Of a stretch of DNA of 64,000 nucleotides, positions 50,222 to 57,867 are shown piece by piece. This stretch comes from Brevibacillus parabrevis (lineage in GTDB: Bacteria > Bacillota > Bacilli > Brevibacillales > Brevibacillaceae). The stretch spans positions 1 to 64,000 of the forward strand of contig NZ_RHHV01000017.1 in NCBI RefSeq assembly GCF_003710905.1. Reading direction: 5' to 3'. Under the pieces are notes generated by a model. That model was not told the DNA's origin, ran no database searches, and saw only the letters and a list, made by a program, of their open reading frames with translations. The position numbers and the translations under genes are program-made. The first letter of the stretch is position 1; the number at the start of each line of letters is the position of its first letter.

Positions 50222-50509
50222 TTACGCACCCGCTTCGATCGTGCTTTCTTCTTCTTGACCTACGCGTTCATACTCGGTCAAAACAGCAGCTTGGATCTTT
50301 TCACGGGTAGTCGAAGAAATCGGATGGGCGATATCGCGAAATTCTCCGTCTGGTGTGCGCTTGCTCGGCATTGCAACGAACATGCCGTTGTTTCCGTCAA
50401 TGACACGGATATCATGAACCACAAATTCATGGTCAATTGTAATGGATGCAATCGCTTTCATCCTACCATCCGTATTCACTCGGCGCAGTCTTACGTCTGT
50501 AACTTCCAT
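50222..50509 (-). CDS. spoVG: SpoVG septation / RNA-binding regulator
   Basis: 95 residues, standard length. MEVTDVRLRRVNTDGRMKAIASI opens the conserved SpoVG fold; the protein binds RNA/DNA in several Firmicutes and affects septation and cortex formation. AAAGGGAG precedes the ATG. It has a sigma-H-type promoter in the gap after ridA. Confidence 0.96.
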   Translation of the reverse strand: MEVTDVRLRRVNTDGRMKAIASITIDHEFVVHDIRVIDGNNGMFVAMPSKRTPDGEFRDIAHPISSTTREKIQAAVLTEYERVGQEEESTIEAGA

Positions 50510-50549
50510 CTAGTTCACTCCCTTTATCTATGAAACGCGTTTAGGAGTA

Positions 50550-50577
50550 TTTCCACCCTCTGGGTAAATATTCCTGC
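50550..50577 (-). promoter_or_regulatory. Sigma-H-type promoter of spoVG
   Basis: Minus-strand GCAGGAATA (50569-50577) fits the sigma-H -35 RNAGGAWWW; GTGGAAA (50550-50556) is one base off the -10 RNNGAAT. An A/T-rich tract lies upstream (50580-50620). Confidence 0.6.
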
Positions 50578-50671
50578 TGATGTTATGCAATTTTTAAAAA
50601 AATATATAAATATGTTCATAACATCAACTCTTTACACGGCACATTTTTACTATCCATGTTATAAACAACGC

Positions 50672-50704
50672 AAAAACAGCCTAACGCAACGAGCATCAGG
50701 CTGT
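50672..50704 (-). terminator. Terminator after ridA
   Basis: Minus-strand stem ACAGCCT/AGGCTGT, loop of 15, followed by TTTTTG; separates purR-ridA from spoVG. Confidence 0.75.
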
Positions 50705-50728
50705 GTCGAATTTCCAATTATTCTATTC

Positions 50729-51112
50729 TTACGCTTCGATATAGGCAACGATCTCGATCTCTACTTTTACATCGCGCGGCAGGCGTGCCACTTCAACGGT
50801 AGAGCGAGCAGGCTTGTGATCGCCAAAATATTGGCCATACACTTCGTTCAATTGCGCAAAGTCATTCATGTCCTTGATGAATACGGTCGCCTTCACTACA
50901 TGCGAGAGGTTTCCTCCTGCTTCTGCCAGAACAGCTTTGATGTTGGAGAACACCTGATGGGTTTGCTCCACAACGTCGCCTTCTACCAGTGTGCCGTCCG
51001 CACGCAGCGCGATTTGGCCGGATGCAAACAGAAACGGACCTACTTTTGCAGCCTGGCTGTACGGGCCGATAGCTGCTGGAGCCTTGTCAGTTGAAACAAA
51101 AGAGATTGCCAT
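50729..51112 (-). CDS. ridA: RidA-family 2-iminobutanoate/2-iminopropanoate deaminase (YabJ)
   Basis: 127 residues. Trimeric enzyme that hydrolyses reactive enamine/imine intermediates. GPYSQAAKVGPFLFASGQI, the arginine in KPARSTVEVARLP and the C-terminal VEIEIVAYIEA match the family. It starts 6 bp after the purR stop, as in B. subtilis, where YabJ is needed for full purR effects. Confidence 0.94.
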   Translation of the reverse strand: MAISFVSTDKAPAAIGPYSQAAKVGPFLFASGQIALRADGTLVEGDVVEQTHQVFSNIKAVLAEAGGNLSHVVKATVFIKDMNDFAQLNEVYGQYFGDHKPARSTVEVARLPRDVKVEIEIVAYIEA

Positions 51113-51118
51113 TTTGAT

Positions 51119-51952
51119 CTACTCCCCTCTATTTTCAAAAAAACTGCCTAGCTCAATTTCAATCTGCTTGCCCTTGAAGTCGACATCTTGCAGTTTGGCA
51201 AGAGACACATACTCATCAACCAATCGCTCGGACACATCTGCTGTCGTTTCGACCAGCACGCCGCAACCAACAACAGTCGCGCGGAACTCTTGAAGCAGAT
51301 CGATCATGCCGCGCAGCGTGCCGCCAGCCTTCATGAAGTCGTCCACGATCAGGACGCGGGACTGCTCGGCCAAGCCGCGGCGAGCGAGAGACATCGTCTG
51401 AATCCGCTTACTGGAACCGGATACGTAATTGATGCTTACCACAGAACCTTCCGTCACCTTGTTGTCGCGACGCACAATGACGACAGGCACATTCAAAAAC
51501 ATGGCTGTCGCGTATGCGAGAGGGATTCCTTTTGTCTCCACTGTCATGACCACATCGACGTTTTTGTCAGCGTAAGCAGTGGCAAAAAGCTTGCCGATCT
51601 TCGCCATAGTCGCCGGGTTGCCGAGAATGTCGGACATGTACAGGTATCCACCTGGCAAAAGTCTTTCCGGATTGGCCAATTGCTCGATCAGTTCGCGCAT
51701 GAAGTGAAGGGCCTCTTCCGTTTTTACCTGGGGAATATACTTCACTCCGCCTGCCGCACCCGCCACCGTCTTGAGCTGTCCTACACCCTGGACCTCAAAC
51801 GCTTCCTTGATGATCGACAAGTCTTCACTGATGGATGATTTCGCTGCGCCGTATTGTTCCGCAAACAGAGTGAGAGGAGTCAGCGTATGGGGATGGGCAA
51901 GCAAGTGCTGCGTCATGTCAACCAGACGCGCACTTCTGCGCAATTTCTTCAT
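51119..51952 (-). CDS. purR: Purine operon repressor PurR
   Basis: 277 residues. N-terminal winged helix (about 1-75) and a PRTase-type effector domain with the PRPP loop VLIVDDFMKAGGT. Represses purine genes when PRPP is low. KKLRRSARLVDMTQHLL is the usual N-terminus. GGAGGAAG precedes the ATG. A PurBox-like site in its own leader suggests autoregulation. Confidence 0.96.
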   Translation of the reverse strand: MKKLRRSARLVDMTQHLLAHPHTLTPLTLFAEQYGAAKSSISEDLSIIKEAFEVQGVGQLKTVAGAAGGVKYIPQVKTEEALHFMRELIEQLANPERLLPGGYLYMSDILGNPATMAKIGKLFATAYADKNVDVVMTVETKGIPLAYATAMFLNVPVVIVRRDNKVTEGSVVSINYVSGSSKRIQTMSLARRGLAEQSRVLIVDDFMKAGGTLRGMIDLLQEFRATVVGCGVLVETTADVSERLVDEYVSLAKLQDVDFKGKQIEIELGSFFENRGE

Positions 51953-51964
51953 GGCTCTTCCTCC

Positions 51965-51977
51965 AAAACCGAATATT
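51965..51977 (+). promoter_or_regulatory. PurBox-like site at purR
   Basis: AAAACCGAATATT matches AWWWCCGAACWWT at 12 of 13 positions, between the purR -10 box and its start. A weaker inverted partner may lie near 52000-52012. Confidence 0.6.
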
Positions 51978-51985
51978 ATGCTGCT

Positions 51986-52015
51986 AATGTATCATTTTTA
52001 TACGTGTTCATGCAA
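51986..52015 (-). promoter_or_regulatory. purR promoter
   Basis: Minus-strand -35 TTGCAT (52010-52015), 18-bp spacer, -10 TACATT (51986-51991). The -35 lies within the end of ispE. Confidence 0.55.
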
Positions 52016-52886
52016 GTATTTCCCCATCTTGGGAGCCTAACATTCGGACAACAAACACATCTTTGACAAAACCTCTGAGTGCATTGTAGATCCTATGTAC
52101 TTTCGCTTCCTTTTGCACGAGGGCAAACACCGTAGGACCGCTGCCGGACATCAAGACACCGTCCGCTCCGGACGCGATCATCAGCTCCTTGATTTGCCGC
52201 ACTTGCGGATAAAGGGAGAGCGTGACGTTTTCCAACACATTTCCGAGCGACTGGCACATTAATGAAAAGTCTTGCTCTGAGATAGCTTGAAGCATCTGCC
52301 TGGTGTCAGGATGATTGTCGATTTTGTCGACGCGCAAGTTCCCGTACACATCAGGAGTGGACACACCGATCGGCGGCTTGGCCAAAATCACCCAGCAAGG
52401 GGCCGGCGTTCCCAAATGCGTGATTTGCTCCCCGCGCCCTTTTGCCAGCGCAGTTCCGCCATAGACGCAAAAAGGGACGTCAGAACCGATTTCTGCGCCA
52501 ATCTCCGCCAGTTCATCCAAGCTCAATCCGAGATTCCACAGCTGGTTCAAACCGCGCAACGTCGCCGCGGCATCACTGCTGCCGCCAGCAAGTCCGGCCG
52601 CAACCGGGATTTGTTTGTCTATATACAACCGTACGCCCTGGCGCACCTGATAGCGTTCTTTTAAGAGCACTGCCGCTTTATAAGCATGATTGCGGATATC
52701 ATCCGGTACGAAGCTGGCAGAGCAGTCCAGCGTAATCTCACCATCTTCGCGCAGAGTCAAGTCTACACGATCTGCCAAGTCGACGGTAGTCATCACCATT
52801 TCCACTTCGTGATAACCGTCCGGCCGTTTGGCAAGCACATCGAGAGTCAGATTGATTTTGGCCGGAGCTTTGACCGAGATACGCAC
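52008..52886 (-). CDS. ispE: 4-diphosphocytidyl-2-C-methyl-D-erythritol kinase
   Basis: 292 residues. GHMP kinase of the MEP isoprenoid pathway. KAPAKINLTLDVL at the N-terminus, the ATP-binding loop PVAAGLAGGSSDAAA and the C-terminal MSGSGPTVFAL are diagnostic. I prefer GTG 52886, which has AGAGGTGA upstream, over a GTG three codons earlier that lies inside that site. Position between sspF and purR is conserved. Confidence 0.95.
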   Translation of the reverse strand: MRISVKAPAKINLTLDVLAKRPDGYHEVEMVMTTVDLADRVDLTLREDGEITLDCSASFVPDDIRNHAYKAAVLLKERYQVRQGVRLYIDKQIPVAAGLAGGSSDAAATLRGLNQLWNLGLSLDELAEIGAEIGSDVPFCVYGGTALAKGRGEQITHLGTPAPCWVILAKPPIGVSTPDVYGNLRVDKIDNHPDTRQMLQAISEQDFSLMCQSLGNVLENVTLSLYPQVRQIKELMIASGADGVLMSGSGPTVFALVQKEAKVHRIYNALRGFVKDVFVVRMLGSQDGEILA

Positions 52887-53031
52887 GTTGTTCACCTCTG
52901 CCTACTATACTAAATTTCCTAGTCTCTTATTGTAGCATAGCCAATCTCTCCCCTGCCAGTTGATACCCCAAAAAGAATAGGATCGAGATCATTGCGGTTA
53001 TTTCGAAAATTCAGCAGTGTTTTTCGGCATG

Positions 53032-53053
53032 AAAAAAGCCGGGAGGTCCCGGC
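53032..53053 (-). terminator. sspF terminator
   Basis: Minus-strand stem GCCGGGA/TCCCGGC with a 2-nt loop region and six T residues. Confidence 0.85.
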
Positions 53054-53119
53054 CTTGTCAACGAGTTTGTATGATTGTATTCCTGAGATGGGATGTGTCC
53101 GCTCGCGTCCTGCCAGCGC

Positions 53120-53299
53120 TTATGACCGTCTGGCAGCCAGTGCTTCCTCGGCAAGCTGTACAGCTCGCTTCACCATGTTTCCCGCGTCACGCGTCGTGAT
53201 GCCTCCCCAGCCCTCCGCCTTTACCGTATCGTAAAAGCCAAGCTCCTTGGCGAGTTCCATCTTGAACTGCTCTGACATCATTCCTCGTCTGCGACCCAT
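53120..53299 (-). CDS. sspF: Small acid-soluble spore protein SspF
   Basis: 59 residues, read directly from the minus strand: it starts MGRRRGMMSEQF and contains KELGFYDTVKAEGWGGITTR and DAGNMVKRAVQLAEEAL. This is the minor alpha/beta-type SASP found between veg and ispE in Bacillus; such proteins coat spore DNA. GGGAGG precedes the ATG. CACACTA about 25 bp upstream resembles a sigma-G -10 box, but its -35 is not clear. It has its own terminator. Confidence 0.93.
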   Translation of the reverse strand: MGRRRGMMSEQFKMELAKELGFYDTVKAEGWGGITTRDAGNMVKRAVQLAEEALAARRS

Positions 53300-53392
53300 A
53301 GCATCCTCCCTTCCCGTTGACAGGTATAGTGTGCTCCAAGTCCAGCTTTTTCATCTTCGCGCCCAAATATTTACAACCTTTTGATAGCAAAA

Positions 53393-53425
53393 ATAAAACA
53401 GTAGAACCCAAAAGGGCTCTACTGT
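53393..53425 (-). terminator. veg terminator
   Basis: Minus-strand stem ACAGTAGAGCCC/GGGTTCTACTGT (one G-T pair), TTTT loop, then TTTATT. It overlaps the veg stop codon. Confidence 0.85.
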
Positions 53426-53691
53426 TGTACAAATGTGATGCGGATGTGCTCGTTATCGCGGCACACCGTCAACTCTACTGTTTCCGTCAAGATGTCGGCA
53501 TAGCTGTAGGAGACCCGCTCAAAGAGTTGATCGTCGTCAAGCTTTACCACAAACACAGATGGGTATGTTTCTTCGAGGATGCCACTTCGTTCGACGGTTT
53601 TACGGCGACCTCCATTGGCCTTCAGAAGGATGCGTTCACCAATGTGCCCGTCTAAACTGCGTTTAATGTCAAGTAACGCGTTTCTTGCCAT
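53419..53691 (-). CDS. veg: Veg protein
   Basis: 90 residues. ARNALLDIKRSLDGHIGERI and GRRKTVERSGILEETYPSVF are the Veg family hallmarks (DUF1021). In B. subtilis Veg is highly expressed in growth and promotes biofilm matrix genes by interfering with SinR; the biochemical role is unclear. ATG 53691 follows AGGTGG by eight bases. Driven by two strong tandem promoters. Confidence 0.94.
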   Translation of the reverse strand: MARNALLDIKRSLDGHIGERILLKANGGRRKTVERSGILEETYPSVFVVKLDDDQLFERVSYSYADILTETVELTVCRDNEHIRITFVQQ

Positions 53692-53716
53692 TGTTCCATC
53701 CACCTCGCTTACATCT

Positions 53717-53745
53717 ATTATAACAGCTCAATTATATTTTGTCAA
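53717..53745 (-). promoter_or_regulatory. veg promoter, proximal
   Basis: Minus-strand perfect -35 TTGACA (53740-53745), 17-bp spacer, perfect -10 TATAAT (53717-53722). Confidence 0.85.
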
Positions 53746-53756
53746 AGAAATAAAAA

Positions 53757-53786
53757 ATTATAGCAACCCTGTAGATATTTTGTCAA
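53757..53786 (-). promoter_or_regulatory. veg promoter, distal
   Basis: Minus-strand perfect -35 TTGACA (53781-53786), 18-bp spacer, perfect -10 TATAAT (53757-53762). Both veg promoters begin TTGACAAAATAT. Confidence 0.8.
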
Positions 53787-53853
53787 CGGGGTTTTTTTCA
53801 GCAAATTAGCAGATATTTGTCACCTGCTCTCCAACAGTATGTCCACAATGCGC

Positions 53854-53874
53854 AAAAACCTTGCTGTAGCAAGG
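53854..53874 (-). terminator. Second terminator downstream of rsmA
   Basis: Minus-strand stem CCTTGC/GCAAGG, 4-nt loop, then five T residues. It backs up the rsmA terminator and shields the veg promoters. Confidence 0.75.
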
Positions 53875-53928
53875 CTTGCCGATAATAGCCCGGCCTTTAT
53901 TTCCCGCATTTTTCTTGCATTCATCGAC

Positions 53929-53971
53929 AAAAAACCCCCGTCTTTGGCTTTTTCCGTCCAAAAACGAGGGT
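53929..53971 (-). terminator. rsmA terminator
   Basis: Minus-strand stem ACCCTCGT/GACGGGGGT type (one G-T pair) around a long loop, followed by six T residues. Confidence 0.65.
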
Positions 53972-53982
53972 AAAAGTTTGTC

Positions 53983-54879
53983 TTATTGCCCAATAAGGCC
54001 GCGCCGCAAGCCTTCGTTGGCTAGGCGGGCGAACTCCTCGATACTGAGGGTTTCGCCGCGGCGGGTCGGTTCAATCCCGATGTCAGAAAGCATCTGTATT
54101 ACTTCATCCTTCTGTGTTTTTAGAAACAGACCGTTCATCAGGTTGTTCAACAAAGTTTTGCGCCGTTGGGCGAACGAGCAGCGCACCACCCGGAAAAACA
54201 CATCCTGGTCGTCCACTTCAACTGGCGGACGATCCCTGACTTTGAGCCTGATGACGGCAGAATCGACGTTAGGACGAGGAATAAACACGCTGGCTGGAAC
54301 GATCATCGCGACTTCTGTTTCCGCATAAAACTGCGCCGCGACAGAAAGAGAGCCGTAGTCTTTCGTGCCTGGCTTGGCAGCAATTCTCTCAGCCACTTCT
54401 TTTTGAATCATGACCACGATGTTCTCCAGAGGCAGTCTCTCTTCCAGCAGCTTCATCAAAATCGGCGTCGTCACATAGTAAGGCAGATTGGCTACGACGC
54501 TCAGCTTCTCGACCCCAGCCAGCTTCTCTGTAATGAGGGAACGCAAATCAAGCTCCAGCACGTCGCCATGCACGACCTCGATATTGTCGTAGGGCGACAG
54601 CGTGTCCTGCAAAATGGGCAAAAGCCGCTGGTCGATTTCAATCGCCATGACCTTCCCTGCTGCTCGTCCCAATTGTTCGGTCAAAGCGCCAATCCCCGGG
54701 CCGATTTCAATCGCGCCTTTTTCCTTCGTCAGATCAGCTTCGTCCACGATATTGTGCAAAATGTTGGTGTCTACGAGGAAATTTTGGCCCAAACTCTTCT
54801 TGAAGGAGAAGCCGTACTTCTCCAGGATTTCTTTTGTTCGCGTAGGTGTGGCAATATCCTTGCCTGCTGCTTGCGTCAT
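53983..54879 (-). CDS. rsmA: 16S rRNA dimethyladenosine transferase RsmA (KsgA)
   Basis: 298 residues. Dimethylates A1518 and A1519 of 16S rRNA late in 30S assembly. SLGQNFLVDTNILHNIV, the SAM-binding AIEIGPGIGALTEQL and catalytic NLPYYVTTPI are present. It begins 3 bp after the rnmV stop, and the two are clearly one operon, as in B. subtilis. Confidence 0.96.
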   Translation of the reverse strand: MTQAAGKDIATPTRTKEILEKYGFSFKKSLGQNFLVDTNILHNIVDEADLTKEKGAIEIGPGIGALTEQLGRAAGKVMAIEIDQRLLPILQDTLSPYDNIEVVHGDVLELDLRSLITEKLAGVEKLSVVANLPYYVTTPILMKLLEERLPLENIVVMIQKEVAERIAAKPGTKDYGSLSVAAQFYAETEVAMIVPASVFIPRPNVDSAVIRLKVRDRPPVEVDDQDVFFRVVRCSFAQRRKTLLNNLMNGLFLKTQKDEVIQMLSDIGIEPTRRGETLSIEEFARLANEGLRRGLIGQ

Positions 54880-54882
54880 TGC

Positions 54883-55431
54883 TTACTCCCTCTCTTTATC
54901 GATGGCTTCTACAGCCGCTTTAAATTCCGCGCGAGTGATTTGAAAAGCATTCAGCCGTTGCAGCATTTGCTTGGCGTTGGCGTAACCGATCCCCAAAGCT
55001 TCCCCAAGCTTGATTCTCCGCTCCTTGGCATCGCTTCCCGACGTGAGTCCATTTTCCAGCAAATCATCGGAGGTAATCTCTCCGGCTGTTTCCGCCATCT
55101 CTGTCCGGACTTCCGACAGCGCGCGAACAATCACTTCCGGTGTAGCGTTCTCCACCCCGATGTCGCCTTTTTTCATACCGTCCTCCTGGGTAATGAAGGC
55201 GTGCTTGCAGCCCGGTACGGAACGACTGATGATCTTGCGAATGCGCTCCCCCTGATAATCGGGGTCTGTAAAAATAATGACGCCGCGCTTCTGCTGCGCC
55301 AGCCGGATTTTTTCTATCGTTCTGGCATGGATGGCGGAACCACCCGTTTCAATCGTGTCAGCGTTCACTGCACGCTTGATGGCAGCGGTGTCGTCTCTCC
55401 CCTCCACGACGATGACCTCTTTTATTTTCAT
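54883..55431 (-). CDS. rnmV: Ribonuclease M5
   Basis: 182 residues. Matures 5S rRNA. TOPRIM domain with VVEGRDDTAAIKRAV and the acidic DPDYQGERIRK motif; the C-terminal part handles binding of 5S rRNA with protein L18. A terminator-like hairpin lies in its leader, 48 bp before the start. Confidence 0.95.
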   Translation of the reverse strand: MKIKEVIVVEGRDDTAAIKRAVNADTIETGGSAIHARTIEKIRLAQQKRGVIIFTDPDYQGERIRKIISRSVPGCKHAFITQEDGMKKGDIGVENATPEVIVRALSEVRTEMAETAGEITSDDLLENGLTSGSDAKERRIKLGEALGIGYANAKQMLQRLNAFQITRAEFKAAVEAIDKERE

Positions 55432-55478
55432 GACGTACTCCTACTTTCGTACAATGTCGCTTTTGCTAGTAGTGTTCC

Positions 55479-55502
55479 AAAAAAATCAGGCAAAAAGCCT
55501 GA
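55479..55502 (-). terminator. Hairpin in the rnmV leader (possible attenuator)
   Basis: Minus-strand perfect stem TCAGGC/GCCTGA, T5 loop, followed by seven T residues. It lies upstream of rnmV and downstream of the separate yabE terminator, so it would interrupt transcripts on the way to rnmV. Confidence 0.7.
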
Positions 55503-55580
55503 AAATGCCGAAACGAATCCTCGCCTGAAACCGTCTAACTATCAAACAGCTTATCATGTCTATTCGCAAAACGCCAAAGA

Positions 55581-55607
55581 CAAAGACAGGAGCGGTCTGC
55601 TCCTGTC
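55581..55607 (-). terminator. yabE terminator
   Basis: Minus-strand stem GACAGGAGC/GCTCCTGTC with a 5-nt loop and TTTGTCTTT, directly after the stop codon. Confidence 0.75.
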
Positions 55608-56702
55608 CTATGGTTTCTGCGGCCCGATTATATAGACGGTTTTGTTGCGCTTGCGACCAAATTGAACGGCTTCTGGCTCTGTGCTCACAAACACGTCAAT
55701 TTTTCCGCCGCGCATGGCGCCGCCTGTGTCTTCTGCCCGGCGATACCCTACGCCCTCAATATACACCCACCAGCCATATGGAATGACTTTTGGGTCTACT
55801 GCGATCGTGTGGCCTGCCTTTGCTTTGACGCCTGTCGCCGTACGTCCATAGCCTGGCGAGCTAGGATGCTTGCCTCCCCCTGAAGGAGAATAGGCAGTCA
55901 AAGTAACCCCGTTCAGCACTTTTTTCGGCCTGAATACTTTCCCACCACGCGAGATCATTCCCGCTGAAGCGACCAAGACCCTTTGCGATGGATCGTTGTT
56001 TTGCAGCGAAGGAGCTGCTGTTCCGACGGCCACCACTTGGTCCTTCTTTGGCACAAGCACATCTCTTGCCACCAGTTCACGGGAGACCTCCTTTCCGTCT
56101 TCCATGACCAGCTTGTAGTGTGCAATTGCCTTACCCTCTTGCCCGTTTTGCAGTACACGGGACTTACCCTTGGTTAATGCCGGATCGTTCTTGCGTATTT
56201 CCTGAAAAGCAACCCGTTCCTCGACTTTGACTGTCTGCTCGACTACGCGCTTAATTGTAATCGAAGCGTCCTTCGTCAGCGAGGCGGTCAGGGCCGGCTC
56301 TACCCGGTCCTTTTCACCCAGCGCAATGCCGCTGTCCTTCAACACGCCAGCAACATCCCGACTAAGTGTCTGTATCGTTTTAGTCTGCCCGTCAACCTGG
56401 ACCGGAATGGACCAGGCTGTATGTAAAGTGATCAATGCTCCGTCTGATAGCTTCGTCTCAGGTGTTGGTTGAAGGGAATCCTTTTCCGTTACCGTAATGT
56501 TTCGCTCGGTCAAGAACTGCTGTACGGTACTAGCTTTGGTAGCTACCGTCTGGCTTTCTCCGTCCAACGAAAAAGTGACCTGTTTTGGCTGGGTAGCCTG
56601 GGCAGAGAAATAGCCAACCATGGGAACGAGCACAAGAGCAAGGATGCCGAAAACGACAAGCCCCGAATGCTTATACTTTTCCCATATCGCGCGTAACTCC
56701 AT
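55608..56702 (-). CDS. yabE: YabE: DUF348/G5/3D-domain cell wall protein
   Basis: 364 residues. One N-terminal membrane segment (about 13-35), two DUF348 repeats (VTFSLDGESQTVATKASTVQ, IPVQVDGQTKTIQTLSRDV), a G5 domain (about 155-230) and a C-terminal 3D domain with the three aspartates (TIAVDPKVIPYG, YRRAEDTGGAMRGGKIDVF). It resembles resuscitation-promoting factors and is thought to cleave or remodel peptidoglycan. ATG 56702 has AAGGAG upstream; an in-frame GTG three codons earlier is too close to it. The strong promoter leaves a leader of about 105 nt. Confidence 0.92.
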   Translation of the reverse strand: MELRAIWEKYKHSGLVVFGILALVLVPMVGYFSAQATQPKQVTFSLDGESQTVATKASTVQQFLTERNITVTEKDSLQPTPETKLSDGALITLHTAWSIPVQVDGQTKTIQTLSRDVAGVLKDSGIALGEKDRVEPALTASLTKDASITIKRVVEQTVKVEERVAFQEIRKNDPALTKGKSRVLQNGQEGKAIAHYKLVMEDGKEVSRELVARDVLVPKKDQVVAVGTAAPSLQNNDPSQRVLVASAGMISRGGKVFRPKKVLNGVTLTAYSPSGGGKHPSSPGYGRTATGVKAKAGHTIAVDPKVIPYGWWVYIEGVGYRRAEDTGGAMRGGKIDVFVSTEPEAVQFGRKRNKTVYIIGPQKP

Positions 56703-56817
56703 TTCCCACACTCCTTTTCCTAGAAAAGCACGAGGCTTCTCCTGTCTAGCCAGGTAAGGGTCGATGTAATTGCACCAATATTCTGGAAGTGGTCTGTACT
56801 TAACAAGGTCGGCTTTG

Positions 56818-56846
56818 ATTGTAAGTTACTTTTTTCCCTTTGTCAA
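56818..56846 (-). promoter_or_regulatory. yabE promoter
   Basis: Minus-strand perfect -35 TTGACA (56841-56846), 17-bp spacer, -10 TACAAT (56818-56823). The region 56850-57010 upstream of it holds nothing else I recognise. Confidence 0.8.
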
Positions 56847-57013
56847 ATTTACCCTCCCCTGGCCGAAGCGATAATGCTAACAGACTAGCAAAAATCAGAT
56901 GGCGAATGGTAGCAGATTTCTGTCGAGAAGCTTTGTCGGATGGACAATAATCGTTCGACACATTGTTCAAGGTATGCGCCGCAAAAAACGAGTAGAACAA
57001 CAGATCGCAGCAC

Positions 57014-57053
57014 AAAAAAACGGGAAATCACGTGATATGGCGTGATCTCCCGT
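57014..57053 (-). terminator. metG-tatD terminator
   Basis: Minus-strand imperfect stem ACGGGAGATCACG / CGTGATTTCCCGT with a short loop, followed by six or seven T residues. Confidence 0.85.
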
Positions 57054-57069
57054 TTTGGCTTGCTGTTTT

Positions 57070-57840
57070 TTACGGCTGGAGGCGAAACAGTCGTCTTGCA
57101 TTTTCTGTGGTGATTTGGGCCATTTCTTCGTAAGACAAGCCGCGAATGTTCGCCATTTCCTCGCAGACGTAACGCACGTATCCACTCTCATTTCGCTTCC
57201 CGCGGAACGGATGAGGGGTCAGGTACGGGCAGTCTGTTTCTATCAACAGCTTGTCGAGCGGTACTTGGGCTGCTACTTCTTTTGGCTGCTTCGCATTTTT
57301 AAAGGTCAGCGGGCCGCCGAATGAAATGTAAAAGTTCATGTCCAGCGCCAGCTTCGCCGTCTCCCAGCTGCCGGAGAAGCAGTGCATGATCCCTCCGACC
57401 TCTGCTGCCTTTTCTTCTTTCAGGATCGTCAAAACATCCTGGTGCGCGTCGCGATTGTGGATGATGATCGGCATGTCGAGCTTCCGCGCCAAACGAATTT
57501 GCTTGCGGAATACTTCTGCCTGCACGTCTTTTGGCGACGTATCCCAGTAATAGTCCAGGCCCATTTCGCCCAGCCCCACTACCTTCGGATCGCGGCTCAA
57601 CTCCTCGATCCACTCCAAATGCTCGTCGGTCATGTCTTTGGCGTCCTGGGGATGCCAGCCGATGACTGCGTATATGAAATCGTGGTTTTTCGCCAGATCC
57701 ATGCAAGTCGGGATGGTTTCTGCGTTGAATCCGATGTTCACGATCGTGCTGACGCCGTTTTCCCGCGCGCGGGCGATGACTTCCTCGCGATCCTCATCAA
57801 ATTCTTTTGCATTCAGGTGCGCATGTGTCTCAAATAGCAA
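57070..57840 (-). CDS. yabD: TatD-family metal-dependent DNase (YabD)
   Basis: 256 residues. TIM-barrel metallohydrolase: metal ligands in ETHAHLNAKEFDEDR, GEMGLDYYWD, IIHNRDAHQD, MHCFSGS and LIETDCPYLTPHPFRG. Family members have 3'-5' DNase and tRNA-trimming activity. It follows metG by 27 bp and is most likely translated from the same T-box-controlled mRNA. Confidence 0.93.
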   Translation of the reverse strand: MLFETHAHLNAKEFDEDREEVIARARENGVSTIVNIGFNAETIPTCMDLAKNHDFIYAVIGWHPQDAKDMTDEHLEWIEELSRDPKVVGLGEMGLDYYWDTSPKDVQAEVFRKQIRLARKLDMPIIIHNRDAHQDVLTILKEEKAAEVGGIMHCFSGSWETAKLALDMNFYISFGGPLTFKNAKQPKEVAAQVPLDKLLIETDCPYLTPHPFRGKRNESGYVRYVCEEMANIRGLSYEEMAQITTENARRLFRLQP

Positions 57841-57867
57841 AATAGGTTCTTCCTTTCCTGCCCCTCG

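Noticed and set aside
53187..53432. 81-codon minus-strand frame overlapping sspF
   Set aside because: It is in a different frame from the certain sspF gene, covers the sspF promoter region and has no family match.
54166..55635. 489-codon plus-strand frame opposite rsmA and rnmV
   Set aside because: Runs across two certain genes and their leader; no domain and no ribosome binding site.
56703..56800. ydaO-type c-di-AMP riboswitch in the yabE leader
   Set aside because: The leader is only about 105 nt and lacks the characteristic motifs; only a small hairpin CTAGA/TCTAG is visible.
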